From an uncultured Victivallaceae bacterium (GTDB lineage Bacteria > Verrucomicrobiota > Lentisphaeria > Victivallales > Victivallaceae): DNA of 64,000 nucleotides. This document shows positions 54,617 to 62,945 of the stretch, piece after piece. The notes beneath the pieces were generated by a model. It had not been told where the DNA came from, made no database searches, and saw only the letters and a program-made list of their open reading frames with translations. The position numbers and the translations under genes are program-made. The stretch covers positions 51,219-115,218 of the forward strand of contig CALXOD010000067.1 of the NCBI GenBank assembly GCA_944389925.1. Direction: 5' to 3'. The stretch's first letter is position 1; the number at the start of each line of letters is the position of its first letter.

Positions 54617-55462
54617 TCAAGCGTGTTCCGGCAGCACCATGGCATCAAGTTCCGCGAGGGCTGCCGCCGCGTTTTGAGGACGCAGCGCCGGCGATCGGTC
54701 CAGCATTTTTATCAGCAGGAGGGCAAGTTTTTCCGTTGCGACGTCTTTCAGACGCTCCACGGAAGGTTCCGAACGATCGGCGAGAATGAATTTGAGCATT
54801 TCGGGGAAACTTCCCTGTGGCCGCAGACGTTCCCCGGTCAACGTTTCGTAAAGTACCGCGCCGAGACTGTAAAGATCGCTGCGACAATCGACGGTGGTCG
54901 AATCCCGGGCCTGTTCCGGGGACATGAAGGAGGCGGTGCCGAATATTTTCCCCGGTTCTTCCGGATAACCGGGAAGTCGAACCAGTCCGAAATCCCCCAG
55001 TCGGAAGTCGCCATCGCCGGTCAACCAGATGTTTTCCGGTTTGACATCCCGGTGGACCATGCCGTGTGCATGCAAAATCGCGAGTCCGCAGAGCAGGGAG
55101 CGCAGCAGGCGGACTGCTTCGGGCAGGGGCATGGGGCCGCATTTTTTCAGACGTTGGCGGAGGCTGCCGCCGTCCGCATATTCCATGGTGGCGTATGGAA
55201 GTCCGGAGATGGTTTCCCCACAGTCCCATACCCGGATCAAAAAACGGCCGGGCGCGGTTTTAAGAAACTCCGCCATATCATAAAACTGTGGAATGCGCGG
55301 ATGTTCCGGGCGCAGGAACTTGACGGCGATCGGGGTACGATCCGTCCGGCGGAACGCGTACCAGCATTCCGAAAGTTCCCGCACCCGCAGCGGACGAATC
55401 AACTGAAACCCGGCGATCTGTTCTCCGGAAAAGAAAAACGGCGTATGCAGAGTGGAATTCAT
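54617..55462 (-). CDS. Serine/threonine protein kinase of the Tad locus
   Basis: A 281-residue cytoplasmic Hanks-type kinase made of the catalytic domain only. Visible are the ATP Lys48 (IAVKFL), catalytic loop HRDVKPEN (137-144), DFG (157-159) and GTASFMSPEQ (175-184). The glycine loop (VRELSECWYAF) is degenerate. No membrane or sensor domain is present. It overlaps the second cpaF gene by four bases. Together with the FHA domains across the locus this suggests phosphorylation control of the pilus. It is the last gene of the minus operon. Confidence 0.92.
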   Translation of the reverse strand: MNSTLHTPFFFSGEQIAGFQLIRPLRVRELSECWYAFRRTDRTPIAVKFLRPEHPRIPQFYDMAEFLKTAPGRFLIRVWDCGETISGLPYATMEYADGGSLRQRLKKCGPMPLPEAVRLLRSLLCGLAILHAHGMVHRDVKPENIWLTGDGDFRLGDFGLVRLPGYPEEPGKIFGTASFMSPEQARDSTTVDCRSDLYSLGAVLYETLTGERLRPQGSFPEMLKFILADRSEPSVERLKDVATEKLALLLIKMLDRSPALRPQNAAAALAELDAMVLPEHA

Positions 55463-56532
55463 CGATATTCCGGTAGTTCCAGATGAAGAAGTTCCGCGTC
55501 ATTCCGGAATGTCGGTGCTTCGCCCAGTACAAAGCCGCCCGAGATGGTTCCGTCCGGAGCCACAGAGCGGGTCTCCCAGCGCATCAGGGAGCGGAGTTGA
55601 TATTCTCCCTGTGCGAGGGGAAGCACCTCGGCGATTTCGACGATTTTTCTGGAACCGTCCGGCAGCCGCATCGTATGGACCACGCAGTTGATGGCGGAGG
55701 CAACCTGCATTCTGATCGCTGCAAGCGGCAAATTGGCCCCGCTTAAAATGGCACAGGTTTCCATGCGGCTCAAGGCATCAATCGGGCCGTTGGCGTGAAT
55801 CGTGGACATCGAACCGGAGTGGCCGGTATTCATGGCCTGCAGAAGGTCCAGCGCCTCGCCGCCGCGAATTTCTCCGATGACCAGACGATCCGGACGAAGT
55901 CGCAGCGAGGCGATTACCAGGTCGCGGATGGAAAATTCTCCCTGACCGTTTTTGTCCGGATTGCGGGTTTCGAAATAGACGCAGTGTTTCTGTTGGAGCT
56001 GCAGTTCGCTGGCATCTTCCAGCACCAGGATGCGGTCGCTTTCCGGAATCAGTCCGCTCAGGGCGTTCAATACGGAGGTTTTGCCGGAAGAGGTGCCGCC
56101 GGATACAATGGTGTTTTTCCGCAGCTTGACGAGTGCATTCAGAAGAAGTGCGCCTTCATGGGGAATGCTGCCGAACTGTTCAAGTTTGTCGATCGTCAGC
56201 ATCTCTTTTTTGAATTTCCGGATGGAGAGGATGGTGCCGCAGCGGCTGATCGGCGGAATCGTTGCGTGAACACGGGAACCGTCCGGCAGTCGAGCATCCA
56301 GATCCGGATGCATTTCGTCGAGTTGGCGGTCAACGGACTTGGCGATATTGAGTGCGGCGGCTTTCAGCTGCGCCTCGCTGGCAAAACGAGCCGGAGTTTC
56401 TTCCAGTTTCCCATTGCGTTCGATGTAGATCTGCGAGGGACCGTTGATCAGAATTTCCGATACATGGTCGTCCGCCAGATATTCCCTGACCGGTGCCAGA
56501 AATAAAACCAGAAACGATGAATCTTCATTCAT
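55459..56532 (-). CDS. Second CpaF-like secretion ATPase
   Basis: A 357-residue CpaF/TadA-family ATPase without an FHA domain. Walker A is GGTSSGKTS (145-153), and LRLRPDRLVIGEIRGGEALD and MNTGHSGSMSTIHAN follow. It is only moderately similar to the FHA-CpaF at 46198, so the two are old paralogues rather than a recent copy. One may extend and the other retract or act on a different substrate. It is coupled to the kinase gene by ATGA and to the gene before it by ATGA. Confidence 0.92.
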   Translation of the reverse strand: MNEDSSFLVLFLAPVREYLADDHVSEILINGPSQIYIERNGKLEETPARFASEAQLKAAALNIAKSVDRQLDEMHPDLDARLPDGSRVHATIPPISRCGTILSIRKFKKEMLTIDKLEQFGSIPHEGALLLNALVKLRKNTIVSGGTSSGKTSVLNALSGLIPESDRILVLEDASELQLQQKHCVYFETRNPDKNGQGEFSIRDLVIASLRLRPDRLVIGEIRGGEALDLLQAMNTGHSGSMSTIHANGPIDALSRMETCAILSGANLPLAAIRMQVASAINCVVHTMRLPDGSRKIVEIAEVLPLAQGEYQLRSLMRWETRSVAPDGTISGGFVLGEAPTFRNDAELLHLELPEYR

Positions 56533-57008
56533 TGGATGATTTCTCCTGCAAATTCGGATTGTTTATCTCTCCGATAAGAAAAACCGGTTCGATTGGTACC
56601 GATTTTCCAGATCAGCAAAGTCAACTCATACTCACGGTTGGTAAAAGTCAAGATGACCTGCGGCTTCAGACTTTCGTCCAGCGTAATCTGTTTTTCCGGC
56701 CGCCAGGACTGGTTTTGAAACCAGGCGCTCAGGCGACCGCGGGCCGAGACAAAATTGGCGGAAATTTCGCCGGTATATTCCCAGCTGTTCTCCGGGCAAT
56801 GCTGGGCGGTCACGCCGGGAGGAAGCCGCAGGGGCGGCAGCACTTCCGGTTTGACTGCCCGGCGCAACGTCTGGGGCAGACCCGGGCTGCGTTTTTCCAC
56901 CGTCCGCGCTGGTTGCCGCAGAAGCAGCACAAGTCCCGTTCCTCCGAAAAATACCAGCAGAAAAACAAGTGAAAAGAGCGGAAGTTTCTTCAATTCTTTT
57001 TGCTCCAT
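56529..57008 (-). CDS. Single-pass membrane protein of the Tad locus
   Basis: A 159-residue protein with one membrane helix (about 11-29) and a periplasmic domain of beta character (TGEISANFVSARGRLSAWF, VILTFTNREYELTLLIWKI). No family is recognised. It overlaps the TadE-like gene upstream by 19 bases and the second cpaF gene by four, so it belongs to the pilus operon. It may be a small pilotin-like or pseudopilin-binding part. Confidence 0.6.
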   Translation of the reverse strand: MEQKELKKLPLFSLVFLLVFFGGTGLVLLLRQPARTVEKRSPGLPQTLRRAVKPEVLPPLRLPPGVTAQHCPENSWEYTGEISANFVSARGRLSAWFQNQSWRPEKQITLDESLKPQVILTFTNREYELTLLIWKIGTNRTGFSYRRDKQSEFAGEIIQ

Positions 57009-57679
57009 TCCACATATTTTTCGTAACGCTCATAGAAGGCGATTTTTTTCGGCTCCTTTTCCTGTTCTTTCGTGTCATCTTTATGTTTCGGGTCGTTCAG
57101 AAGGTCGATTTTCCACTCCTTGGGATATTCGTCATCTTTCGAGTCGAACTTCCAGACACTGTGTTTCGCAACCAGACTGGGATCCCAGTGACGTTTGTCG
57201 GTACTGGAGCCTTTGGTGCGCATAATGATACACTGCGTATACTTGTTTCCGTACCGGGAGGAGGAGATCTGAAACTCCGGAAGCATCATCGGGCCGCTCT
57301 CCCCCCGCACTGTATACGGCATGTTGATCCAGTTGTCAAGAAATCCCGGCCGGGTTTCGAGCAGCGTGGTTTTGGAGCCAATGAACTGCAGAAACGAGTG
57401 TTCTCCGGTCAGGGCACGCTCCTGTGAGGTCATGATCAGCGTGGTGCGCGGAAACATCTCCTGCAAGGCCGTAATGGCCGGCAGCCGTACCGAGAAGCGA
57501 TTCCCCGCCATCCAGACACCCCAGTGATCCGCAGCCCGGAGATTGATGGCATCCAGGGACTTCATCCCCACCCAGAGAATGCCGCCGATCGCGGCCATGT
57601 AAACCGGTAGAACCAGCACAAACTCCATTAGAACGGAGCCGCGGCGGGAGGTGATCAGATGCTGGAGTTGTTTTTTCAT
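56990..57679 (-). CDS. TadE-like pseudopilin
   Basis: Start at 57679. The 229-residue protein begins with a basic head and RRGSVLMEFVLVLPVYMAAIGG: Gly at -1 and Glu at +5 of the prepilin peptidase site, then the pilin helix, as in TadE/TadF. The remainder is an extracytoplasmic domain of unknown fold. It starts 4 bases after the TadG-like gene ends. Confidence 0.82.
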   Translation of the reverse strand: MKKQLQHLITSRRGSVLMEFVLVLPVYMAAIGGILWVGMKSLDAINLRAADHWGVWMAGNRFSVRLPAITALQEMFPRTTLIMTSQERALTGEHSFLQFIGSKTTLLETRPGFLDNWINMPYTVRGESGPMMLPEFQISSSRYGNKYTQCIIMRTKGSSTDKRHWDPSLVAKHSVWKFDSKDDEYPKEWKIDLLNDPKHKDDTKEQEKEPKKIAFYERYEKYVEWSKKN

Positions 57680-57683
57680 GATT

Positions 57684-59396
57684 TCAATGTCCCAGATAAT
57701 CCCGGAGTTTATCCCACTGCAGTTTTCCATCCTGATTCTCCTTGCCGTCCGTGACAAGGCCGGCGGGAGGTTTTAGGTTCTCCCAATCCGGAATTTGCTT
57801 TTCGTCGATTTTTTCGCCTTTGCCGTTGACCCAGTTCTTCTTGTCCAGCATGATCTCTTTGAGGATGTTGCCGCTCCCTACGGTGAACGCCTGTAGTTCG
57901 CCGGCTCCGGCACAGAGATCCCAGGCATGCCGGACGGGAAGCATGACGGCATCCCAGTCGGTTTCCACGAGATTCCACGCCTTTTCGCCGTCGGCGATGG
58001 TGTAGCCGAGCAGGTAATCAGCACTTTTTCGCTTTTCGTCCTTATCTTTCGCATAGGGCTTGTAGCCTGCGCGGGCGGAGGCGATGGCGCACATGTATTC
58101 GGGGCGGTTTCCGCCCGCCACGGTGGGATTGAACGCCGAAAGAATCGAAGAGGCCGTAAGCGATCGCCCTCCATTGAATACCGAGAACGGGTTGCTTGTC
58201 TTGCGCGCGATTGCCACGGTAATCGATCCCCCTTTGCCGAAATAGAGGGGAGTCAAGGTCAGCGGAATCGCCGGCGGCACCACCAGCCCGATCGGCAGAT
58301 TTCTTTTGATGAGCGGGAAAAAGCTGTCATAACCATGGTATTCCGGGTGTCCCCGGCCTTTACCGCCTCCCGGGAAAAACGGTGGCATATGCAACTGAAT
58401 TTCTCCAAGATTCACATGGACCCACCGGGTCCAGAACCAATCCCACTTCGCGTACAAATGGGTTTTAGTCTGATTGTAGACACGCCAGAAACCGATGGGA
58501 CTTTGGCGGATGATCCAGTCGTCGGTTCCGGCGCCGAACACCTTTTTCGGTGAAAAATCCTTCAGAGTCGGATCTGCGAAGGAGATGAAGGTTTTCTCAT
58601 ATTCTTCCGTGCCTGGCATGGTGAAAAAGCAGGTGTTGGAGTTGCCCATGGAGACATTGATCATATAATCATCCTGGCACTCCATCATGTTGGCAGCGGC
58701 GATCTGCCGGGCGGTGGTTTTGACCTTTTCCGGATATTCTTCCCGCAACTTATTGAGTTTGGTCATCATCTGCAGGATGTTCAAACTGTACTCCGCCACC
58801 TTGGGAATATTGGTGATAGAGCCTTTTCCCTTTGCTTCCGCCGCGACGGTATAGGCCAGCTGCACCAGAAGAGCGCGGTTGAGCATATTCTGACCATTGA
58901 ATTCTTTGGCCAGTTCGGGAACACCTAATCCGGTTCCGATTGTAAACAGAAGGACGTCGTCTACAAGTATATCCGTCCCGCAGTTGTAATGCACGCCCGG
59001 CACGTGCATGTGGCATGGGCTGTTTCTCTGACGGACCATGTTGAAATCCTTCTGGAACTGCAGGAATACATATTTGCAGAAGGTATCCATGGCCAGGTCG
59101 AGCGAACGCTTCTGAAGATCCACGTAAGTCCAGGCCATCGCTTTGTTGACGGTCGCGATCCGGCTGAGGTAGTCCGCTTGAACTGCGGCGGCGGAATAGG
59201 CCGCTGCGTCGGCGGCATTTTGCAATTCGATCTTGTTACGCACGACTTCGCCGATTCCATAGATGCCGATCACGAGCAGGTAAATCGGCATCACAAACGC
59301 AAGCGTGACGGCCAGCGCCGCGCCTTTGTTGTCCGTCGCCAGTTCCCGGCATCTGCCGGTGAAGACGGACCATGTGGTTGGATGGGGCTTGTTCAT
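57684..59396 (-). CDS. TadG-like pilus protein
   Basis: A 570-residue protein with the TadG N-terminal signature DNKGAALAVTLAFVMPIYLL and LQNAADAAAYSAA. Gly stands at the -1 position but the +5 Glu is replaced by Val, as in other TadG proteins. The long C-terminal part is probably outside the cytoplasm. TadG is thought to anchor or guide the pilus. It overlaps the preceding TadE-like gene by four bases. Confidence 0.83.
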   Translation of the reverse strand: MNKPHPTTWSVFTGRCRELATDNKGAALAVTLAFVMPIYLLVIGIYGIGEVVRNKIELQNAADAAAYSAAAVQADYLSRIATVNKAMAWTYVDLQKRSLDLAMDTFCKYVFLQFQKDFNMVRQRNSPCHMHVPGVHYNCGTDILVDDVLLFTIGTGLGVPELAKEFNGQNMLNRALLVQLAYTVAAEAKGKGSITNIPKVAEYSLNILQMMTKLNKLREEYPEKVKTTARQIAAANMMECQDDYMINVSMGNSNTCFFTMPGTEEYEKTFISFADPTLKDFSPKKVFGAGTDDWIIRQSPIGFWRVYNQTKTHLYAKWDWFWTRWVHVNLGEIQLHMPPFFPGGGKGRGHPEYHGYDSFFPLIKRNLPIGLVVPPAIPLTLTPLYFGKGGSITVAIARKTSNPFSVFNGGRSLTASSILSAFNPTVAGGNRPEYMCAIASARAGYKPYAKDKDEKRKSADYLLGYTIADGEKAWNLVETDWDAVMLPVRHAWDLCAGAGELQAFTVGSGNILKEIMLDKKNWVNGKGEKIDEKQIPDWENLKPPAGLVTDGKENQDGKLQWDKLRDYLGH

Positions 59397-60058
59397 CGCG
59401 TCAACGGGTAAAATTTGGTTGCATACGGAATTGGGATTACGCAGCTTGACGTCAGCGTGATATACGGGTATTTCAGTTTATCTTTTTGAACTTCCAGCTC
59501 ATTGGCGTATTGAGCGAGCAGGGCGGGATTGAGGGCGTAACGTTGTTCTTCGAGTTTCTCCTGCCACTTACTCTCTTCTTCGTTTTTTTCTTTTTTCGCA
59601 AAAAAGCTGATGATCCGTCCGGCAACGGGTACCTGAAGGAACATTTTGAATTGAACGGTGCATTTGACGCCGCGTGGATCAATATCCAGGAGCGGCACCT
59701 CGACCTTCACTTGCTGATCCAGATATTTTGTATTCGGAAGCCGGCCCCAGCCGTCGAGTTTGATGTACTTGTCGTCGGCACGATCTCCCGCCTCCCGGGA
59801 ATCCGAAGGAGAGGCGGAGACGACGGCAAGAATTCTTTTGACCACATTTTCCGCCCGGCTTTTCCGCTGAAGATTGTTTACCGTCATGGTGGAACGCGCG
59901 CCCATATAGGCGGAATAATGCACCACCTGCCAGGTGATCATAATATAGGCAAACTGCACTGCGAAGAGAAAAAGCACAAATAAAATCGGAAAGCAGAAGA
60001 CGAACTCCAGCAATGCCGCCCCATCTTTTCGTTTGAAAAACAAAAGGCTTCGTTTCAT
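59393..60058 (-). CDS. tadE: TadE-like pseudopilin
   Basis: Start at 60058, with GGAGG 7 bases upstream. The 221-residue protein has KRKDGAALLEFVFCFPILFVLFLF with Gly at -1 and Glu at +5, then a periplasmic domain and a Glu/Lys-rich stretch near 150-190. It overlaps the prepilin peptidase gene by four bases. Confidence 0.85.
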   Translation of the reverse strand: MKRSLLFFKRKDGAALLEFVFCFPILFVLFLFAVQFAYIMITWQVVHYSAYMGARSTMTVNNLQRKSRAENVVKRILAVVSASPSDSREAGDRADDKYIKLDGWGRLPNTKYLDQQVKVEVPLLDIDPRGVKCTVQFKMFLQVPVAGRIISFFAKKEKNEEESKWQEKLEEQRYALNPALLAQYANELEVQKDKLKYPYITLTSSCVIPIPYATKFYPLTR

Positions 60059-60603
60059 ACTGCGCCCTCCAGGGAGTAGAGCAGCTGCAGCAGCAGGTTC
60101 AAAAAAAGACCGGCAGCGATCGCTGCTCCGAAGGGGACCCGGCAACTCTCCGTCTCCGGAGGCGGCAGATTTCGCCTTCCTTCGGTACGGTCATAGCGGA
60201 AATCAAACAGACAACGGCAGAAATGTTTTATCCTTGCAGGATTAACCCGGTGCAGAAGCAGCATGATACAGGCGAGCACAAGCCCTGCCAGAGAGACCAG
60301 CAAAATCAGATTCAGGGTATTGCCCGGTCCGGCGACGAGCCCGGCTGCGAACAGCATTTTCACATCTCCGGCCCCCGCCGCGCGAATGAAAAACGGCAAC
60401 AGCAGAAAAAGCGCGGCAAGAAATGCCGTGATCAGCGAAGCGACCGCGTAATGGATACCGACGCCGAGCGCAATCGCCAGCATCACGAGGATTCCGCCGA
60501 ATATCCATGTGTTCGGCAGTTCGTGCTTCCGGAAATCACGAATGGAAAGGCAGATCAGCCATGGCGTCGCAAGGACGATTTTTCCAAGAGTCAGGTAATC
60601 CAT
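60055..60603 (-). CDS. tadV: Flp prepilin peptidase (TadV/CpaA, A24 family)
   Basis: A 182-residue integral membrane aspartic peptidase. The two catalytic Asp are Asp23 in SIRDFRKHELPN and Asp80 in GAGDVK (the GxGD motif). It cleaves the leader of Flp, TadE and TadG proteins at the inner membrane. The N-methylation domain of T2SS peptidases is missing, as expected for TadV. Confidence 0.93.
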   Translation of the reverse strand: MDYLTLGKIVLATPWLICLSIRDFRKHELPNTWIFGGILVMLAIALGVGIHYAVASLITAFLAALFLLLPFFIRAAGAGDVKMLFAAGLVAGPGNTLNLILLVSLAGLVLACIMLLLHRVNPARIKHFCRCLFDFRYDRTEGRRNLPPPETESCRVPFGAAIAAGLFLNLLLQLLYSLEGAV

Positions 60604-60619
60604 CCGAAATCCGCTTTAT

Positions 60620-60654
60620 AAAAAAGACGGATACCCGCCAAACGAGCATCCGTC
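60620..60654 (-). terminator. Terminator between the Flp pilin genes and tadV
   Basis: GACGGAT (60626-60632) pairs with ATCCGTC (60648-60654), with a smaller inner CTCG/CGGG stem; on the minus strand a T-run follows. Partial termination here would make pilin mRNA far more abundant than tadV mRNA. Confidence 0.75.
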
Positions 60655-60679
60655 AAGGTTTTCCACCGTCAAATACGGG

Positions 60680-60931
60680 TTACTTGTCGTAATTGTGCAT
60701 GGCCTTTTCGTGTTCGTTGGCCTTTTTGACATCCTGGACGGAATTTTTCTCAAGTTCTCCCTGATAATTCTCCGCACCCTTGGCATCGCTCATGGCTTTG
60801 GTTGCCACATTCATTTCATGGGAGACGTTTTTTCCGAACATGATGACTGCGACCACAACTGCCGCCGCAATCAGGACAGCGATAATGACATACTCCATCA
60901 TGACCGCGTGTTTTCTTACGATGGCTTTCAT
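60680..60931 (-). CDS. flp: Flp-type major pilin, copy 2
   Basis: Start at 60931. The 83-residue protein shares its helix (VMMEYVIIAVLIAAAVVVAV) and its C-terminus (KKANEHEKAMHNYDK) with copy 1 and differs mainly in the leader and between residues 55 and 65. Glu13-Tyr14 is the Flp pair. The -1 residue is His8, not Gly. The tail after the helix is longer than in classic Flp pilins. A terminator follows. Confidence 0.85.
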   Translation of the reverse strand: MKAIVRKHAVMMEYVIIAVLIAAAVVVAVIMFGKNVSHEMNVATKAMSDAKGAENYQGELEKNSVQDVKKANEHEKAMHNYDK

Positions 60932-60961
60932 GTTTTTGCCTCTCATGCCAAAAAATTGAGC

Positions 60962-61213
60962 TTACTTGTCGTAGTTATGCATGGCCTTTTCGTGCTCATT
61001 GGCCTTCTTGATATCGCTGGCAGTGCCGGTTTCGACTGCTTTCTGGGAGGTTTCCGCGCCCTTGGCGTCGCTCATGGCCTGAGTCGCAACGTTCATTTCT
61101 TTCGAAACGTTCTTGCCGAACATGATGACTGCAACAACCACCGCTGCCGCGATCAATACGGCGATAATGACATATTCCATCATGACCGCTCGTTTTGCTG
61201 AAATTTTTCTCAT
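60962..61213 (-). CDS. flp: Flp-type major pilin, copy 1
   Basis: An 83-residue pilin directly behind the promoter at 61256-61283. It has leader MRKISAKR, then AVMMEYVIIAVLIAAA with Glu13-Tyr14. Arg8 stands at the -1 position in place of Gly. The C-terminal half is hydrophilic and ends in NEHEKAMHNYDK. It is the presumed main subunit of the Flp pilus; copy 2 follows after 30 bases. Confidence 0.86.
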   Translation of the reverse strand: MRKISAKRAVMMEYVIIAVLIAAAVVVAVIMFGKNVSKEMNVATQAMSDAKGAETSQKAVETGTASDIKKANEHEKAMHNYDK

Positions 61214-61255
61214 AGGTCAGGCCCCCTTGTTTGGATGTGACATTGTTTCCAGAGT

Positions 61256-61283
61256 AATATATCTCTTCCATGAAAAAAGTCAA
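61256..61283 (-). promoter_or_regulatory. Strong promoter of the flp genes
   Basis: On the minus strand TTGACT (61283-61278), a 16-base spacer and TATATT (61261-61256) lie about 43 bases upstream of the first flp ATG, in an A/T-rich gap (61214-61442) without genes. Confidence 0.7.
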
Positions 61284-61442
61284 TTTTTTTATTATTGCAA
61301 GACCCTCCCATTTTTCATTATTTTTTTATCGTTTTTTTCTGGCATGGGGGCGACTAAAAAATATCTGGTTTGTTAAGGAAAAAGCAGGGGGCGAGCAGAC
61401 TGGAATGCGCAGGTGCAGGAATGCGTTTCCCCGCTATCACTG

Positions 61443-61868
61443 CTAAACGGCAAGGTTTGCCGGAATTTGCTCGATGAATGCCCGGATTTCGTCCCGTACC
61501 CGCCGGTAGCACTCCAGTTTCTCCTCCTCGGACCGGCATGATTCAGCGAGGCGGGGCGGATCATCGAAGCCGACATGAATGATACGGGGGCTGTCAGGAA
61601 AGACGGGGCAGCTCTCGTGAGCGTTTCCACAAACGGTTACCATATAATCAAAATCCAGCGTCGGTAATTCCGAGATCAATTTGGATTGTTGTGCGGAAAT
61701 ATCCACTCCGGCCTCGGCCATCACCTGAACAGCGTAAGGATTCAAACCATGTTTTTCGATGCCGGCGGAAAAGGCTTCCACCACATCGTTTTTCAAGGCG
61801 CGCGCCCAGCCTTCCGCCATCTGGCTGCGGCAGCTGTTGCCGGTACAGAGAAACAAGATTTTCACCAT
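61443..61868 (-). CDS. arsC: Arsenate reductase, thioredoxin-coupled (low-MW phosphatase fold)
   Basis: Start at 61868, overlapping the permease stop. The 141-residue protein has the P-loop CTGNSCRS (Cys8, Cys13, Arg14) and the pair Cys80 and Cys87 (VTVCGNAHESCPVF), the layout of the S. aureus pI258-type ArsC. It reduces arsenate to arsenite by a cysteine relay that ends with thioredoxin. It is the last gene of the arsenic operon. Confidence 0.92.
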   Translation of the reverse strand: MVKILFLCTGNSCRSQMAEGWARALKNDVVEAFSAGIEKHGLNPYAVQVMAEAGVDISAQQSKLISELPTLDFDYMVTVCGNAHESCPVFPDSPRIIHVGFDDPPRLAESCRSEEEKLECYRRVRDEIRAFIEQIPANLAV

Positions 61869-62560
61869 AAACGAATTCCGATCGTAAGAGTAAGAGTCAT
61901 GACGATTCCAATCAGCAGAAAAATTCCGCCTGTCATACGTTGTGCCCAACATTCGAATTTTGCAAGTTTATTGTATGCCTGACCGACTTTATGGGCGCTG
62001 AATGCCAGAAGAAATGCGAAGAGCAGTACCGGCAGGCCGGTGCCAATGCCGAATATTCCCGGCAGAACAAAACCGGATTCCATTTTGATCGCCAAAGGGA
62101 GCAAACTGCCGAAAAACAGCGCCGCCGAGGTCGGACAGAAGCTTAAGGCAAACAATATGCCCAGTAGAAAAGCCCCGAACACACCGGCTTTTTCAACTTT
62201 CTTCTGCATCGTTTCCCCCATTCCAGATCCGGAGGAGATGGGGAGTTTAAGCATATCCAGCAGGATCATCGCAACGATAATTAAAAAGGGGCCCATCAGA
62301 AGATTCATGTATTTCTGAAGCAGATGCGACAATTCCGGTGCGGCGGAGAGGCCGCCTACCAGAAGGATACCCAAAATTGCATAAGTGATCGTTCGTCCAA
62401 GGGTATAAAGAACTCCTGTACTCAGGACAACCCCAACTTTTCCAACTTTGCGTGAGACAAAACTGATGGCGGCAATATTGGTCGCCAATGGACACGGACT
62501 GATAGAACATAAAAAGCCAAGCCATGCCGCCGTTACAGCAGCAAGAATATATTCACTCAT
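61862..62560 (-). CDS. ArsG-type (CcdA/DsbD-fold) efflux permease
   Basis: A 232-residue membrane protein of the CcdA/DsbD superfamily with six helices and the paired cysteine motifs SISPCPLATNIAAISF and SFCPTSAALFFGS. The group annotated as ArsG exports trivalent aromatic arsenicals and works with redox partners of the ArsE/ArsF type. The partner genes lie directly upstream, supporting the assignment. A general thiol or sulfite role of this fold is the alternative. Confidence 0.75.
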   Translation of the reverse strand: MSEYILAAVTAAWLGFLCSISPCPLATNIAAISFVSRKVGKVGVVLSTGVLYTLGRTITYAILGILLVGGLSAAPELSHLLQKYMNLLMGPFLIIVAMILLDMLKLPISSGSGMGETMQKKVEKAGVFGAFLLGILFALSFCPTSAALFFGSLLPLAIKMESGFVLPGIFGIGTGLPVLLFAFLLAFSAHKVGQAYNKLAKFECWAQRMTGGIFLLIGIVMTLTLTIGIRLW

Positions 62561-62567
62561 AATATGT

Positions 62568-62945
62568 TCACCGTTCCCAAAGCTTTTGGGCCTTCTCTAC
62601 GACTTTGCCTATGATTTCATCTGATACTTCGGTTTTCCCTTTTGGAAGGCCGAGTCCCCAGAGTTTCAGATGTCTGATATTCGTGAATCCTGCCAATTCC
62701 AGCGAATGTTTTACACACTGCAGAGGGCAGCCGTCGATCGCAAGAATCAAGTCGGCAGCCTTGGTCGATTCCATAATGCCGGAGACCCGACCTTCGATTC
62801 CGACGATACAGAACATTTTGCCAACGCCATCCCGATTGAGTTTACGTGCTACTCGGTCGGAGATCTCACCGACATCGGCAGCTCCTCCGCATGCGAAAAC
62901 GAGTGTCAGGCTACCGGCACATTTGCAGGAACAGTTATCCGTTAT
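62568..62945 (-). CDS. DGC-domain putative zinc-binding protein with damaged start codon
   Basis: Conserved sequence extends upstream of the first in-frame ATG (62816): the frame reads TDNCSCKCAGSLTLVFACGG and then AADVGEISDR, both typical of the family, before KMFCIVGIEGRVSG and IDGCPLQC, the DGC signature. Together they give about 125 residues. The position where the start is expected is ATA (62945-62943), with GGAGG just before. DGC proteins are small zinc- or thiol-metal-binding proteins often found with arsenic or thioredoxin genes. It overlaps the ArsE/F-like gene's stop and ends 7 bases before the permease. Confidence 0.7.
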   Translation of the reverse strand: MTDNCSCKCAGSLTLVFACGGAADVGEISDRVARKLNRDGVGKMFCIVGIEGRVSGIMESTKAADLILAIDGCPLQCVKHSLELAGFTNIRHLKLWGLGLPKGKTEVSDEIIGKVVEKAQKLWER

